The position numbers and the translations under genes are program-made. This document shows positions 32,244-42,045 of a DNA stretch of 60,104 bases, piece after piece. The notes beneath the pieces were generated by a model. The model was given only the letters and a program-made list of their open reading frames with translations. It was not told the DNA's origin and did no database searches. The stretch covers positions 1-60,104 of the forward strand of contig NZ_LLYW01000001.1 in the NCBI RefSeq assembly GCF_001484195.1, in the 5' to 3' direction. Each line of letters begins with the position of its first letter. Within the stretch, counting starts at the first letter, position 1. This DNA is from Thermococcus celericrescens. Its GTDB lineage: Archaea > Methanobacteriota_B > Thermococci > Thermococcales > Thermococcaceae.

Positions 32244-32564
32244 ATGTTTTTGCATATTGAAACTGGGCTGGCAAGTAAGGATTATGACATTCTCACGAGG
32301 GAAGTTCGCAAGAGGTTGGGTGACATATCAGACAAAATGCTCGGGCTGGGGTTTTCTGAGGACCTCACGATTGACGCCCTGATTTTCAAAGTCCCGGATT
32401 CTGCAAGGTATTACTGCAAGCTTTGTCTGGAGACTTTCGAGAGGGAGGACGAGGCGAGAGAGCACGCTTTTAACACTCATTCTCCCGAGGACGCCCCTAA
32501 ACTTCGCAATGTCCCAATGGAGAAGAGATTTGATTATGTGATTGGAAGGATTAATATTATTTGA
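32244..32564 (+). CDS. C2H2 zinc-finger protein
   Basis: The 106-residue protein carries one classic finger, C-X2-C-X12-H-X4-H, in YYCKLCLETFEREDEAREHAF and the following NTH (about residues 57-80). The flanking segments are helical and charged. Small single-finger proteins are common on archaeal viruses and plasmids and often regulate copy number or transcription. ATG 32244 follows GGGTGG. Confidence 0.8.
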   Translation: MFLHIETGLASKDYDILTREVRKRLGDISDKMLGLGFSEDLTIDALIFKVPDSARYYCKLCLETFEREDEAREHAFNTHSPEDAPKLRNVPMEKRFDYVIGRINII

Positions 32565-32690
32565 ACTGAGGTTTTCTCTCAGAGCTTTTGTGATTCTGTT
32601 GACCAAGGCTCTGTTTTGAGTGGCGCAACCCATACTGAACCGTTACATTTAATTGACTTTATTTCGGCTCAGGGAGATTCGGTGGTGCCA

Positions 32691-33155
32691 ATGAGTGCAA
32701 GATTCATCAACCAAATTGGTTCCCTGGCAATATGGCCCTTCCCCGAATTCAGAGCAGTACCAATGTCCCCGAGGATGGACTACCCAGATGACCTCTTGCC
32801 GCCAGAAGCTCTCGAAAAGAAGTTGTTCTTTGAAGGGGCTACATCTCTCAACTTTCCACCGGGAGCTGTCTCAGCAATGGTCACAGGCCTGAGCACCCCC
32901 ACAATTCCGGGAAGCATTGAGACCCTGAACATACTGGCTGCCCCTGAAAGGCTCAGGGATACAATCAAACTTAATGTCTGGAAGATCACCAGCTTGTCCG
33001 CAGGGGGTTCTTCAAGGAATATACTCCGCCTCTACCCAGAGCCTCGTAAGGAGGTATTGATAACGCTCCACCTCACAAGTTGGGAAAAAGCAGCAGTAAG
33101 GGCGGAACTCACCAAACACATATCGACGGGGCTGGAAATCCCAATAATCTACTGA
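32691..33155 (+). CDS. Hypothetical protein
   Basis: The protein is 154 residues from ATG 32691 (GGTGGTG ahead); the frame extends to 32616 without a good site. It has several Pro-rich stretches (AIWPFPEFRAVPMSPRMDYP) and ends with helix VRAELTKHISTGLEIPIIY. No domain is recognised. It lies between the finger protein and the second recombinase, all in one direction, but with gaps of 92-126 bp. Confidence 0.5.
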   Translation: MSARFINQIGSLAIWPFPEFRAVPMSPRMDYPDDLLPPEALEKKLFFEGATSLNFPPGAVSAMVTGLSTPTIPGSIETLNILAAPERLRDTIKLNVWKITSLSAGGSSRNILRLYPEPRKEVLITLHLTSWEKAAVRAELTKHISTGLEIPIIY

Positions 33156-33247
33156 TTCCAAGCTCTTTTTCTTTTTACATTTTTTGGTGGTCTGGGGGAG
33201 TTATATTTAATTAACGTTTTCCAACTTGGTATTTTGGGTGGATCAGT

Positions 33248-34429
33248 ATGAGAGAGGCGGTAAGCAGTTTGAATGCAAATCTTGATCAGATCAAAATTGT
33301 CAGGAGGACACGCGGAGGCACCTACGGGATTCCAATCAGCGAAGTCGAGATGTACATCTCCGAACTGAAGTCCAAGGACGTCAGCAAAAAGCACAAACAG
33401 AAGCAGATCAAATGGATACAGGAATTCCTTCGAATACTACCCACTACCGGTGGGGACTCAGAGCCACTGTACGTGGAGAACCCAGAGCCAACGTACGTGG
33501 TCAGTGCCAGAATTATCGAGGATTACTTGGAGCACCTGGACTCACTCAAGGGGAGGTATGGCCAGAACCTCGGATACAAGGCCAAAATGGACAGAATCTC
33601 AACGGTCAGAAGATTCTTAAGAGAGCTGGGAGTTGACGACCGGGAAATCATTGGCAGACTCAAAATGCTGGAAGATGAACTACGACGAAAATGGAAGACT
33701 CACATCGCAATGAACCCCAAAACCGTCACAAAAGAAGACGTTGACAGCCTCTTCAATGCGCTCGAAGCCGCATATGAAGATGAAGAGATTGGGGAAGAAC
33801 AGTACTGCAAGGCCCTTGCATTTTTGCTACTGCTGGCAACAACGGGGCGCAGAAAGGAGGAAATCGCACGGGCTCACATTGAATGGTTCGATTTCGAGGC
33901 CAACATAATGAAGCTCCCACACAGCGTTACCAAGGTCGGACGACAGCTGAAGGAGACTGAAGGCTTTGAGGTGATTCCACTCCACCCTGAAACAGCAGCC
34001 TGCCTTAAGATGTACGCCAGGAAGTTTGGGCACTTAATTAAAGCAAACGACGGCTACCTCTTTGCAGTACCTACAAGGAAAGCAGAGAATCCAACGTTTT
34101 GGGATGCGATGATTAAGAAGCATCCGCGTCTCAGAGTCCAGCTCCGCTACAGCCCGGGAACTCTCACGCCAAAGTTGCTGAGAAAGTTCTTCATCCAGCA
34201 CTGGTACGAAAAGAACGGCAATGAGCTTATCCTCAAGAAGATCGTTGGTCACTCCCCCACAGTGGTTCACGATCTTCATTATGCCAGAGGGATTCGTCCA
34301 GAGAAGGTCATCGAGGAGTATCAGAAGGTTCTTGGGAAGACGAGCTTCCTCACGAAGAAGCAACGGGCAATGGTCGCCAGGTATCTTCCAAGGAAGCGTG
34401 GAAAGAAACGTCGCAAAAGGAGGAAATGA
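33248..34429 (+). CDS. Second tyrosine recombinase of the element
   Basis: The 393-residue protein has an N-terminal SAM-like domain (about residues 25-130). The catalytic domain shows the first Arg in TGRRKEEIARAH, then LLRKFFIQHW with Arg, GHSPTVVHDLHY with His and the likely Tyr nucleophile, and a basic tail ending in a KKRRKRR-type stretch. The His of the usual H-x-x-R is replaced by Leu (LLRK). A TATA-like TTATATTTAA lies upstream at about 33203-33212. It is unrelated in sequence to the split integrase and may resolve multimers or invert DNA; the target is unknown. Confidence 0.85.
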   Translation: MREAVSSLNANLDQIKIVRRTRGGTYGIPISEVEMYISELKSKDVSKKHKQKQIKWIQEFLRILPTTGGDSEPLYVENPEPTYVVSARIIEDYLEHLDSLKGRYGQNLGYKAKMDRISTVRRFLRELGVDDREIIGRLKMLEDELRRKWKTHIAMNPKTVTKEDVDSLFNALEAAYEDEEIGEEQYCKALAFLLLLATTGRRKEEIARAHIEWFDFEANIMKLPHSVTKVGRQLKETEGFEVIPLHPETAACLKMYARKFGHLIKANDGYLFAVPTRKAENPTFWDAMIKKHPRLRVQLRYSPGTLTPKLLRKFFIQHWYEKNGNELILKKIVGHSPTVVHDLHYARGIRPEKVIEEYQKVLGKTSFLTKKQRAMVARYLPRKRGKKRRKRRK

Positions 34430-34554
34430 CTTCCGGTGACTCTTTTTATTTTTTGCTGCTTTTTATGTGATGGTCAAACAGGGTTTGATTAATTTCGTTA
34501 TATTTGGGAAACAAATTTAAACATTGGTTGCGAAAATATTCAAGGTGGTTCCCC

Positions 34555-36293
34555 ATGAAGATCTTTCTCAAGCCAGAAGTGTGGCCAATCCAGCAATTTA
34601 TTGAGAACATAACTGAGAGAGACAATTATTATCTCCCATCTTTCCAGAGGGATTATGTCTGGGACGAAGACGATGTAAAGTCCCTTATTGATTCAATAAT
34701 CCGAGGATACCCGATTGGTGCAATAATATTATGGAAGCCATCAGATAAAGAGTTCATTAAAGGTGATCCTTTCTCCATTCCACTTATTGATACGGATGGA
34801 GACAATGGTGGTGATTACTACTACGTTATTGATGGACAGCAGAGGTTAACGTCATTGTTACTACTTTTTAATGAGTGGAAGATTCAGAGAAACGGAGAAG
34901 AGATATCTCTCGAACCAATTTCACTTTATCCAACCCCCCATGGCGGTTACAGATTGTACAAAAGCGACAAACGTGGGATTGATATTTCTCTTTTACTCAA
35001 AGTCTTTGCAGAGCCTGGAATGAGCTCCTTGCAGATCTACAATAAGCTTATTGCCAGATACAGTGAAGACTACATCAAAAAAGCGGAACCAATTATCAAG
35101 CGGATTCTTGAATACAAGATTCCAGTCTACATCATGAGTACGACCAGAGAAGACCCAGAAACTGTAATGGAAATGGCTCAGGCCTTCATACGAATAAATA
35201 AGGAAGGAGTACGCATTGGAAACGTCGAGCTCATGCTTTCCCTTCTTGCTGGAAAAATGGGTGGGCTGATACGGGATACCATATACACGAGCTACAAGGA
35301 AATAAGAGATACTGGCTTTGAGATTCAAATTCAGCCACTTATCAGACTGGTTCTCTCAAACTTTGGTTTTGGTCAGTCCCAAATCTCTCATGTTGAAAGA
35401 TTTGCCTCAAGTCTTGACACACTCGCCAAGTATCCAGCCGATCAAATAAAACCAACACTGGACAAGTCGGTTAATGCGTTTAAACTTGCAGTCAGATTTA
35501 TACAGAGAGAACTGCCACTACCAAGTGCCCAGCTCCTTCCATCCCAACAAACACTGGTCCCACTCGCAAAGTACTTTTACACTGAAAACATCACCGAGTT
35601 TAACAATCTGTCCCCTGAGGAGATTGACAAGATAAAACACTGGTTCATTCTGTTAAACTTCATCGGATACTACTCCACCAGTCCCGACTCAAAACTTGAA
35701 GCAGACTTGAGGGTAATCACTGAAAGTAGTGGCTATTTCCATATCACGAACTCTTAAGGAATGTTGAACAGAGGAAATACCCGACAAAAATTAAGAAAGA
35801 CCACTTTATGAGGGGCCGCAATGTGAATGTGTTGAAGAGAAGCGGAAGGCAGTATCTGTTCATTCTTTATCTCCTCATGGCTCAGAATGGCGCCGATGAT
35901 TGGGCCGGCCACCCAATTACAAGAGTTCCTTACAAGGACCTTGCCCGCCACCATATATTCCCGAAGGAATTCCTTAACCAGAATCTGGTGATTGATGATC
36001 CAACAGACAAGGAGATTGCAATAAACAATCTGGGCAATATAACCCTCATTGACAAACACATGAACTCTGAAATTGGTGATCTACCTCTTCACAATGAAGA
36101 CGCACAGAGATACTCCGGAGAAGACAGAGGATACATATCAAAAATCGGTCTGAGCGAGAGCACCCTGGAGAAACACTTCATCCCCCTGGATCCAGACCTC
36201 TGGAAACTGGAGAATTATGAAGAATTCCTGAGAGAAAGAATGGAATTAATATACTCCGCTCTGAAGAGAACATACCCCAGGATTACTGGATGA
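34555..36293 (+). pseudogene. DUF262/HNH (GmrSD-like) nuclease with a frameshift
   Basis: Two frames encode one protein. The first (ATG 34555, GGTGG ahead, to 35757) has the DUF262 motifs LPSFQRDYVWDEDDVKSLID and VIDGQQRLTSLLL. The second (from CTC at 35751, minus-one frame) has the C-terminal HNH region RHHIFPKEFLNQ and NNLGNITLIDKHMN. Joining them at about 35750 restores an unbroken LLRNVEQRKYP, so the full protein is about 579 residues. This family cuts modified DNA. The break is in TCTTAAGG, not a typical slippery site, so it is likely inactivated or a sequencing error. Confidence 0.75.
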
Positions 36294-36464
36294 GTTATTG
36301 AGGATACTCTCTTGTTTTATATTTTCTCAAAAATGAACAAAACGGAGATTTGCAGTAATCCAGGCTTTTCAGTTATCTGGCGCTTTACCAAAGTGATGAT
36401 CCACCACTTGTGAGGGGTTGTTCACTACGGTTTCAACATTGATAAAGAAAAAGTCAAAGAGGGC

Positions 36465-37502
36465 CTACAAAAGCTTCACATTGAATTTTAATTTCCCAAA
36501 GACCTTGTCATAAACCCTTTGAAGGCTCTCTGGCGTGTGGTGGGAGTAGTGAAGAGCATTTATGTCTCCTCGTATGGAGTGGCCCATGAGGAGTTTTTTG
36601 ACCGTTGCGTTGCCGTTTCGTCTGTCCCACTCCTGTGAGAAGAACTTTCTCATGTGTTTCGGCCGGATTGGCTGATTTGCAAGCTCCTGTTTTCGGATAA
36701 ATGGCTTTTCAAGGCTGAAGTAAGATATGACCGGCTCATTGGGGTTTGGCTCGTATTTTTTAACGTATTTTCTCAGGAGTGCTTGAACTTCGGGAGTGAT
36801 GAAGGTCATCCGCGGTTGGCCGGTCTTGGCGACTTCCGGTGGAACACTTATTGTGCGCTTGGTAATGTCAATGTAGGAGAGGGGCAAGCTCGTAAGTTCG
36901 TACACTCTTAAACCGCCTGTTGCCATTATCAAAAGTCCGAGAATCATTTTGTTGGCGATCAAGTCTGAGAGCTCTGGATCTCTCGCCAGCTGAAGTTTCT
37001 GGATTGTTTTCGTCAAATTTTGAACGTCTCTTAATGTAATGACTGTCATGTCAACGCCGATGTATCGGGGAGTCTTGAGATGGTTCTCGAGAGGAATGCC
37101 TGCAATCCTGAAGAGCTTTTTGAGGTACGTCACATTTTTTCGGTAGAATGATGGCGAATATTGTTTTTGAATCTTCTGAAGGTGCGAAATTAAGTCTTCG
37201 ACGGTGAAAGACCAGTATTCGCCGTGATTTGTTGTATTGTCAAGGAATCTTTGTATCGTTCTTGTTACAAAGTTCAGATGGTGCTGAGCGACGTTGTTTG
37301 CTTTTAATTCCAGTAACAAAAGGTCCACGTGCTTTTTTGTGATGATGTATCTGTCAGACTCGTTGGAATTTCCTTGTATTGTTGCAGGAAGGGAATTCTT
37401 TGTTTTTTGGTTTTGTGGCTTTTGGAACGCCTGTTGCCCGAATAAAGCATTCTGAGGCTGTGGATCCCCTAGCCCGGGTTCAAATCCCGGCCCTGGCCCC
37501 AT
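36465..37502 (-). CDS. Integrase C-terminal fragment int(C), tyrosine recombinase
   Basis: The fragment has 345 residues, starting with ATG at 37502 formed by chance at the att junction. It carries the same GPGPGFEPGLGDPQ as int(N), then an SAM-like core-binding domain (about 55-150) and the catalytic domain: TGGLRVYELTSL (Arg), KHMRKFF (His/Arg), MGHSIRGD (His) and LHYSHHTPE (Tyr). Joined to int(N) it gives an SSV-type integrase of about 414 residues. The catalytic residues are all here, so this fragment might retain activity. Confidence 0.92.
   Translation of the reverse strand: MGPGPGFEPGLGDPQPQNALFGQQAFQKPQNQKTKNSLPATIQGNSNESDRYIITKKHVDLLLLELKANNVAQHHLNFVTRTIQRFLDNTTNHGEYWSFTVEDLISHLQKIQKQYSPSFYRKNVTYLKKLFRIAGIPLENHLKTPRYIGVDMTVITLRDVQNLTKTIQKLQLARDPELSDLIANKMILGLLIMATGGLRVYELTSLPLSYIDITKRTISVPPEVAKTGQPRMTFITPEVQALLRKYVKKYEPNPNEPVISYFSLEKPFIRKQELANQPIRPKHMRKFFSQEWDRRNGNATVKKLLMGHSIRGDINALHYSHHTPESLQRVYDKVFGKLKFNVKLL
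37458..37501 (+). repeat. attR: 44-bp tRNA-His 3' remnant
   Basis: An exact copy of 6809-6852, with no 5' half, so it is not a functional tRNA. It marks the right end of the element. Confidence 0.93.
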
Positions 37503-37820
37503 AACAGCCCTTTGCTCCGCAAAGCGCTGGCGGAATGTTGTTGACCGTTTTTAACTGGCTTGCTTTTAAGTGAATGTCTTTTCGTACTCAGCCCGGTTTT
37601 TATTGGATTCTAGTCAAATGTCTGCTTTCAATGGGTTTACTCGTAGTATAACGCCCGAAGGGCGTTAAAAGAGAAGGAAACCCGCATTATTTTTGCCACC
37701 TTGAAGGAAAATCCTAATCATCACTAGGCAAACTATCCGAGGACATTCAAACTTTTGAAAAAGCTTCCTGTACATTCAACTTCTGAAACGGAAGGCAACA
37801 ACTACAAAATCAAAAATAAA
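37502..37820. other. Intergenic region with a perfect short hairpin
   Basis: AACGCCC-GAA-GGGCGTT (37650-37666) is a perfect 7-bp stem with a tight loop. No T run follows on either strand, so a terminator is uncertain. Nothing else is recognised in the 319 bp. A partly similar TAACGCCCGAAG occurs at about 48599. Confidence 0.4.
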
Positions 37821-38252
37821 TCAAAGCAGGCTTTCGATGAGTTTGTAGTCCTCTTCCGGAATTTCCCTCATCGCCTTGCCCATCAAGTGGCCGCTCCACT
37901 TCTTCTTGTTCGTGATGAACTTCAGCTTTGGAATGAGCGGCTTGAAGCCAACTTCTCCGAGCTTTATTGGCTTAATCTTCACCCTGAGCGGGTAAGTCTC
38001 GTTAAGGTGGGAAGGACTCTTGAAGATTCTGCTCGAGTCAGTGTAATGTTCGCTCACGACTTCAAAGATGCCCACAATCTTTGGTTCGAGAACTTCTTTG
38101 TCCTTCCGCTCCTGCTTGACGTAAAAGACGAGCTTATCCCGGGGCTTGACCTTGGCAATGGTGTTTTTGTGCCTCTTCGCGACTCCCCAGACGTTCTTCT
38201 TTTTGACAACCTCCCAGTTGTCGCGATTGGTGATGCAGAGCCAGTACTTCAT
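37821..38252 (-). CDS. EVE-domain protein (chromosomal copy)
   Basis: The 143-residue protein differs from the element copy at 7599-8027 mainly by conservative changes and one inserted segment (SPSHLNE against AHVPNE). Core motifs are [11 protein letters not shown] and [15 protein letters not shown]. The ATG follows GGTGG. It stands next to the Hma-like operon, so both EVE genes neighbour a methylase-containing defence locus. A sensor of modified bases is the likely role. Confidence 0.85.
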   Translation of the reverse strand: MKYWLCITNRDNWEVVKKKNVWGVAKRHKNTIAKVKPRDKLVFYVKQERKDKEVLEPKIVGIFEVVSEHYTDSSRIFKSPSHLNETYPLRVKIKPIKLGEVGFKPLIPKLKFITNKKKWSGHLMGKAMREIPEEDYKLIESLL

Positions 38253-38518
38253 TTCAAACCACCGCTCTTACTGTTGTCTTTGATACACATATCTTTTGTG
38301 GATCCCAACAACAAAAACGATCAGGTTGTAATACCAAAAACCAGCCCAGATACCTGGCCAAAAAAGGGTACCACCAGTTCTCGAAGCGTGATACGCCCCA
38401 AAGTACTTCGGGGGGTATTGTCAAGTGCCCTCGAATGTCTCGAAAATTCAGACGTTTTTATAAAATCGTTCGGAATTTTAGGATAAGAATCAGGGGAGAT
38501 AAAAGGAAATGCAGTAAA

Positions 38519-41500
38519 TTACCCCACCGAGAGCACCTTTCGAATCTTGTTCTTAATGTTGATGCTGACCTTTCCGGTAATCTCGACTTCCTTCCCGTCT
38601 TCGAGGACCGCATAAACCCTGGCATCCCTCTCAAAAGGCCTGAAAACCTTCAATATGACCGGCTTTTTCTTTCCGAGGTTTGCGACGATATAAATCCAGT
38701 ACTTATCAACGTTTTTGGAGTCCGTCGCGAATTCATACTCCGCGGGCGTGACCTCTGCAGTAAGCAGAAGTGGCTTATGGCCCTTAACCTCAATGTACCT
38801 CTCTCCATTCGGCTCAACGACCTTGATGTCATAATGTTCCTTCAATGAGACGTCTTTGACTTCCCAGCCTCCACCGGGGCCATACTTCTTTTCCAACCTT
38901 TTCTTCTCAAGCTCCATGACGATCTCCATCGCCTTCCGTTCGCTCTTCAGGATATCCTCCAGGGGCACGAAGTTCCTCTCGGTTATGCGCTTGTATTCAT
39001 CGGTGGGCGGTTCCACGTCTTTCTCCGAGAGCCCATAAACGTCGAGAATCCCGCTGGGAACATACTTTAGTATGTTGAACCTCTCCTCGCTGATGCCCTC
39101 GATCCTCAATACTTCATTTGTCTCAATTTTCGTGTTCTTGAAGAGGCGCCCCTTCTTCAGCTTACCCCTTGAAAATGCCCGCTCGTAATTTCTGTACTTT
39201 GTCCTGGGCCTGTAAAACCCGTCCCTTGCGAGCGTCCTGAGCTGGGAAGATATTAAATGCTCCTCCATGGTGGGTTCGGGCCGGCCAATAACAACGAACT
39301 CCTGCGAGAGTATCTCAATAAGGTGCTTCAACAGGTCAACGCCATAAAGGAACTCAAGCTTCCCACCGTTCCTCATTACGAGGACAGGATAACGATGGAA
39401 CTCCCGGTTATTTTTCTCGTCAACTAACCTTACAAAATAGAGGTATTCAACGCCATCCCTGCCCTTAACACCAATCTTCATTGGCCTTAGGCTTGAGGGG
39501 CCTTCCTTAACGACACCATGAAGAATCGGGGAAATTTCGGGAATGTTCCTCTTCCCGAGAACCTCAGTGAGATAAGCCCTCAGCACTTCGAAGACCGCCT
39601 CCATGTCAAAGTCTCTCGGAGTGAGTATATGCTCAAGCTCCTCCTGAACCTGCTTTGCTGTGTCAGAGGGAATCATCTTTTCGATGTTCTGTCGGAGACT
39701 CTTCAGGGTATGTATTATGGCCCCCGCGTAACCTGTAAGTTCCCTCCTTATTGACGCAATCACAAGGTCGTACTCTGAAGGCTGTTCTCCCTTGGCACCC
39801 TCTTCGGAGGCTTCTTCCTTCCACAGTGCCTCGAAATCCCCAGAGAACATTTGTTTTCCGAAAACAGGTTTGCCAAGGCGCGGACCACTCCCAATGGCTT
39901 CAGTTATGTTCATAATCTTTTGGTAAAGGTTCTCCAGAACGTAGAGGTCTGTCTCTGCCGCCAGGAACAGGGTGTAAGCGGTTGTCTCCCTTGGCTGACT
40001 GAGCCTCCATATCCTCCCGACCCTCTGTTCGAGCTTTATCGGACTCCAGGGAGCCTCGTAATTTATGACAACACTGGCAATCTGAAGGTTCAAACCCTCG
40101 GAGGCAACGTCGGTTGAGATCAAAAGCTTTCCGTACCTCTCAAACCAGGCCATCTGTTCTTCCACTTCCCTGCTCGACATTCCCCCGTAAAGGAGGGAAA
40201 TCTCACGGCCTTCCAACCTAACGCCGTGCTCGTCGACCAGAATCTTGGGAAGCTTTCGTTTTATGTACTCCAGCGTGTCCTTGAACTCCGTGAAGATTAT
40301 CACCTTCTCCCCTTGCTTTATATGGTACGCGGCAATCTCCGCCACCATTTGGAGCTTACTGTCCCTCTCTTTGATTTGCTTTGCTAATTCAAGAAGTCCC
40401 CTGAATGACTCCACCTGTTTCCTGTCGAGCAGGGGGGAATACTCCTCGATTATCTTCTCAACAGCATCGTCAAGCTCGTTGAAGTCCTCCAGCTCAATCT
40501 CATCATAACCGAGGCCAAAGAGACTTTTAATGTATTTGCTAACCTTTTCTGCCTTCCCGCTCCCTTCAGAGTTTGTACTCTCAGCAATCTTACTGATTGT
40601 CTTTACCGCCGCCTCATAACTCGATGAAGCCCTCTTCTTGACAAGAACCGCGAGAAGGGCCTCCGGAGAGTTCTCCCCGGCACCTTTTATCATCTCGAAG
40701 AGTGCTTTGTCGAGCTTATCGAAAAAGGCCCTTTCAGCGTCGCTTATCTCAACGACAACTGCCCCAAAATAACACTTCTTGAAGACCTCCCTGCCCTCAA
40801 GTTCGTTGACGACCTTTTTGGTCCTTCTCATGACGAGCGTATCCCGAGTTTTGCTGTAAAAACCGGGCTTGTCAAGTTTCTGATACTGGTCGGTAAGGGT
40901 CGGGTCAAGGAGGGCAATCCTTGCGAGATAATCCTTGGAATTGCCCCGGTGGGGAGTCGCGGAAAGGAAAATCAGGTTGAGATCCCCTCCGCCCTTCTCA
41001 ACAAGGGCCTTAAGAAACTCATACCTCTGGGTACCGAGGGTAACGTTGTGAACCTCATCAACGATTATCAAATCCCACTTAATATCGAGGAACCTCTCGC
41101 GATGGGGAGACCTCTTGGCGAGATCAATTGAGACGACCGTGTATCCGTACGTGTTCCTCAGCTTGCTCTCGACCTCACGGCCGTTCTCGATTACGGTTGG
41201 AAAGCTCCCAACCCTTCTTATCTCCTGCTTCCACTGCTCACGGAGAATCTTTGGCACGAGGACAAGGATTCTCTTAGCCTCGCCCCTCAGCTGAAGATAC
41301 CTCGCAATGGCCAGCGCCTGGACGGTCTTCCCCAGTCCAATTTCGTCGGCGATGAGTATCCTCACCGGCTGGGAAATCATGGCATGATAAAGGGGCTGGA
41401 ACTGATGCCTGAACGGGGTTATTGGCCTTCTTGCCGGAGCGGTTAGAGCTGTGTAAAATAGTGCAGGGCTGTGGAGGAGAACGTCCCCCAGAATGGCCCC

Positions 41501-41524
41501 CTTAATGCCCTCGCTCAAATCCAC
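38519..41524 (-). CDS. SNF2-family helicase with C-terminal DUF3883
   Basis: This 1001-residue motor starts at GTG 41524 (GGAGGTG ahead). SF2 motifs are IADEIGLGKTVQAL (about residues 59-72), LIIVDEVHNV (about 150), FLSATPHRG (about 180), and STDVASEGLNLQ plus QRVGRIWRL (about 470-510). The final 100 residues contain IKVVEPNGERYIEVKG, the DUF3883 nuclease-like core found in defence proteins. It overlaps the preceding gene by ten bases and closes a four-gene operon of helicase, ATPase and methylase, the Hma-type set. Similar motors occur in DISARM (DrmD). Confidence 0.88.
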   Translation of the reverse strand: MDLSEGIKGAILGDVLLHSPALFYTALTAPARRPITPFRHQFQPLYHAMISQPVRILIADEIGLGKTVQALAIARYLQLRGEAKRILVLVPKILREQWKQEIRRVGSFPTVIENGREVESKLRNTYGYTVVSIDLAKRSPHRERFLDIKWDLIIVDEVHNVTLGTQRYEFLKALVEKGGGDLNLIFLSATPHRGNSKDYLARIALLDPTLTDQYQKLDKPGFYSKTRDTLVMRRTKKVVNELEGREVFKKCYFGAVVVEISDAERAFFDKLDKALFEMIKGAGENSPEALLAVLVKKRASSSYEAAVKTISKIAESTNSEGSGKAEKVSKYIKSLFGLGYDEIELEDFNELDDAVEKIIEEYSPLLDRKQVESFRGLLELAKQIKERDSKLQMVAEIAAYHIKQGEKVIIFTEFKDTLEYIKRKLPKILVDEHGVRLEGREISLLYGGMSSREVEEQMAWFERYGKLLISTDVASEGLNLQIASVVINYEAPWSPIKLEQRVGRIWRLSQPRETTAYTLFLAAETDLYVLENLYQKIMNITEAIGSGPRLGKPVFGKQMFSGDFEALWKEEASEEGAKGEQPSEYDLVIASIRRELTGYAGAIIHTLKSLRQNIEKMIPSDTAKQVQEELEHILTPRDFDMEAVFEVLRAYLTEVLGKRNIPEISPILHGVVKEGPSSLRPMKIGVKGRDGVEYLYFVRLVDEKNNREFHRYPVLVMRNGGKLEFLYGVDLLKHLIEILSQEFVVIGRPEPTMEEHLISSQLRTLARDGFYRPRTKYRNYERAFSRGKLKKGRLFKNTKIETNEVLRIEGISEERFNILKYVPSGILDVYGLSEKDVEPPTDEYKRITERNFVPLEDILKSERKAMEIVMELEKKRLEKKYGPGGGWEVKDVSLKEHYDIKVVEPNGERYIEVKGHKPLLLTAEVTPAEYEFATDSKNVDKYWIYIVANLGKKKPVILKVFRPFERDARVYAVLEDGKEVEITGKVSINIKNKIRKVLSVG

Positions 41525-42045
41525 TCCACCTCCAGGAAGCGTCTTGCGAGATAATCAAGCTTCCTCCGATTCTTGTACTTCCAATAAGTGTTTTTGAATC
41601 TCGAAGCCCAGAAGCGAAGCTGTATCGGTTCCATTGAGAGCACGTATTCCTCAAGCTGGCCCCACTCCGCAGGCGTCTTAAGAACCGCCATGACGACGCC
41701 ATAAACCATCAGGCGAAGGTAAGCATAATCATCGCTGGTTCTCAGGATTATCCGCTTGTTTCCGCTGTACTCCAGCCGTTCCCTCTTTGACGGTGGCAGG
41801 TTCAGCCACTTGAGGAGACTCTCGTTCGCCTCGACCTTAAACCCCAGTTTCTTGGCAAAATTGAGAAATTCGGGGAGGTACACCCTCGCCCTCGCCTCGA
41901 CTTTTCCCGGGACTTTTTTCTGCTCCCCCGCACCCATAACGTTGAACACCGGTACGAATTCGGCGAGCTTCTGCTCCCGCGTTACTGGGAGGAATGCCTT
42001 CTTGATGTACTTTAGGTTCACCTGGTACTCGACGCTGCCCTCCAT
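41515..42045 (-). CDS. Small protein of the Hma-like operon
   Basis: The protein is 176 residues from ATG 42045, seven bases from GGAGG (ATG 42051 would be only one base away). It is basic, with beta-rich NLKYIKKAFLPVTREQK at the start and a C-terminal helical part, FWASRFKNTYWKYKNRRKLDYLARRF. It overlaps both neighbours, so it is likely made in step with them and part of their complex. I do not recognise the family; DUF3780, which accompanies related operons, is a possibility to test. Confidence 0.65.
   Translation of the reverse strand: MEGSVEYQVNLKYIKKAFLPVTREQKLAEFVPVFNVMGAGEQKKVPGKVEARARVYLPEFLNFAKKLGFKVEANESLLKWLNLPPSKRERLEYSGNKRIILRTSDDYAYLRLMVYGVVMAVLKTPAEWGQLEEYVLSMEPIQLRFWASRFKNTYWKYKNRRKLDYLARRFLEVEWI

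Larger units (their letters stand above)
6809..37457. mobile_element. Integrated 30.6-kb plasmid-like element in tRNA-His
   Basis: The element is bounded by perfect 44-bp direct repeats, and its integrase gene is split between the two ends in matching reading frame, as in SSV-type integration. It carries a pTN2-like replication module (primase/polymerase and SF1 helicase), a repeat-rich gene-free region, a type I restriction system, several regulators and a second recombinase. No capsid, packaging ATPase or terminase was recognised, so a plasmid is likelier than a virus. Base composition is visibly more AT-rich than the chromosome between 19.8-23.4 and 30.1-31.8 kb. Confidence 0.92.

Noticed and set aside
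35740-35765. Programmed frameshift in the DUF262/HNH gene
   Set aside because: TCTTAAGG is not a known slippery sequence and no stimulating structure is evident. Mutation or sequencing error is simpler.
6809-37457. Integrated virus
   Set aside because: No capsid, packaging ATPase or terminase gene was recognised. The replication module is of a plasmid type.
37458-37501. Second tRNA-His gene
   Set aside because: Only the 3' half is present; there is no 5' acceptor arm or D arm. It is the right attachment site.
37650-37666. Confident terminator
   Set aside because: The stem is perfect, but no T run follows on either strand.
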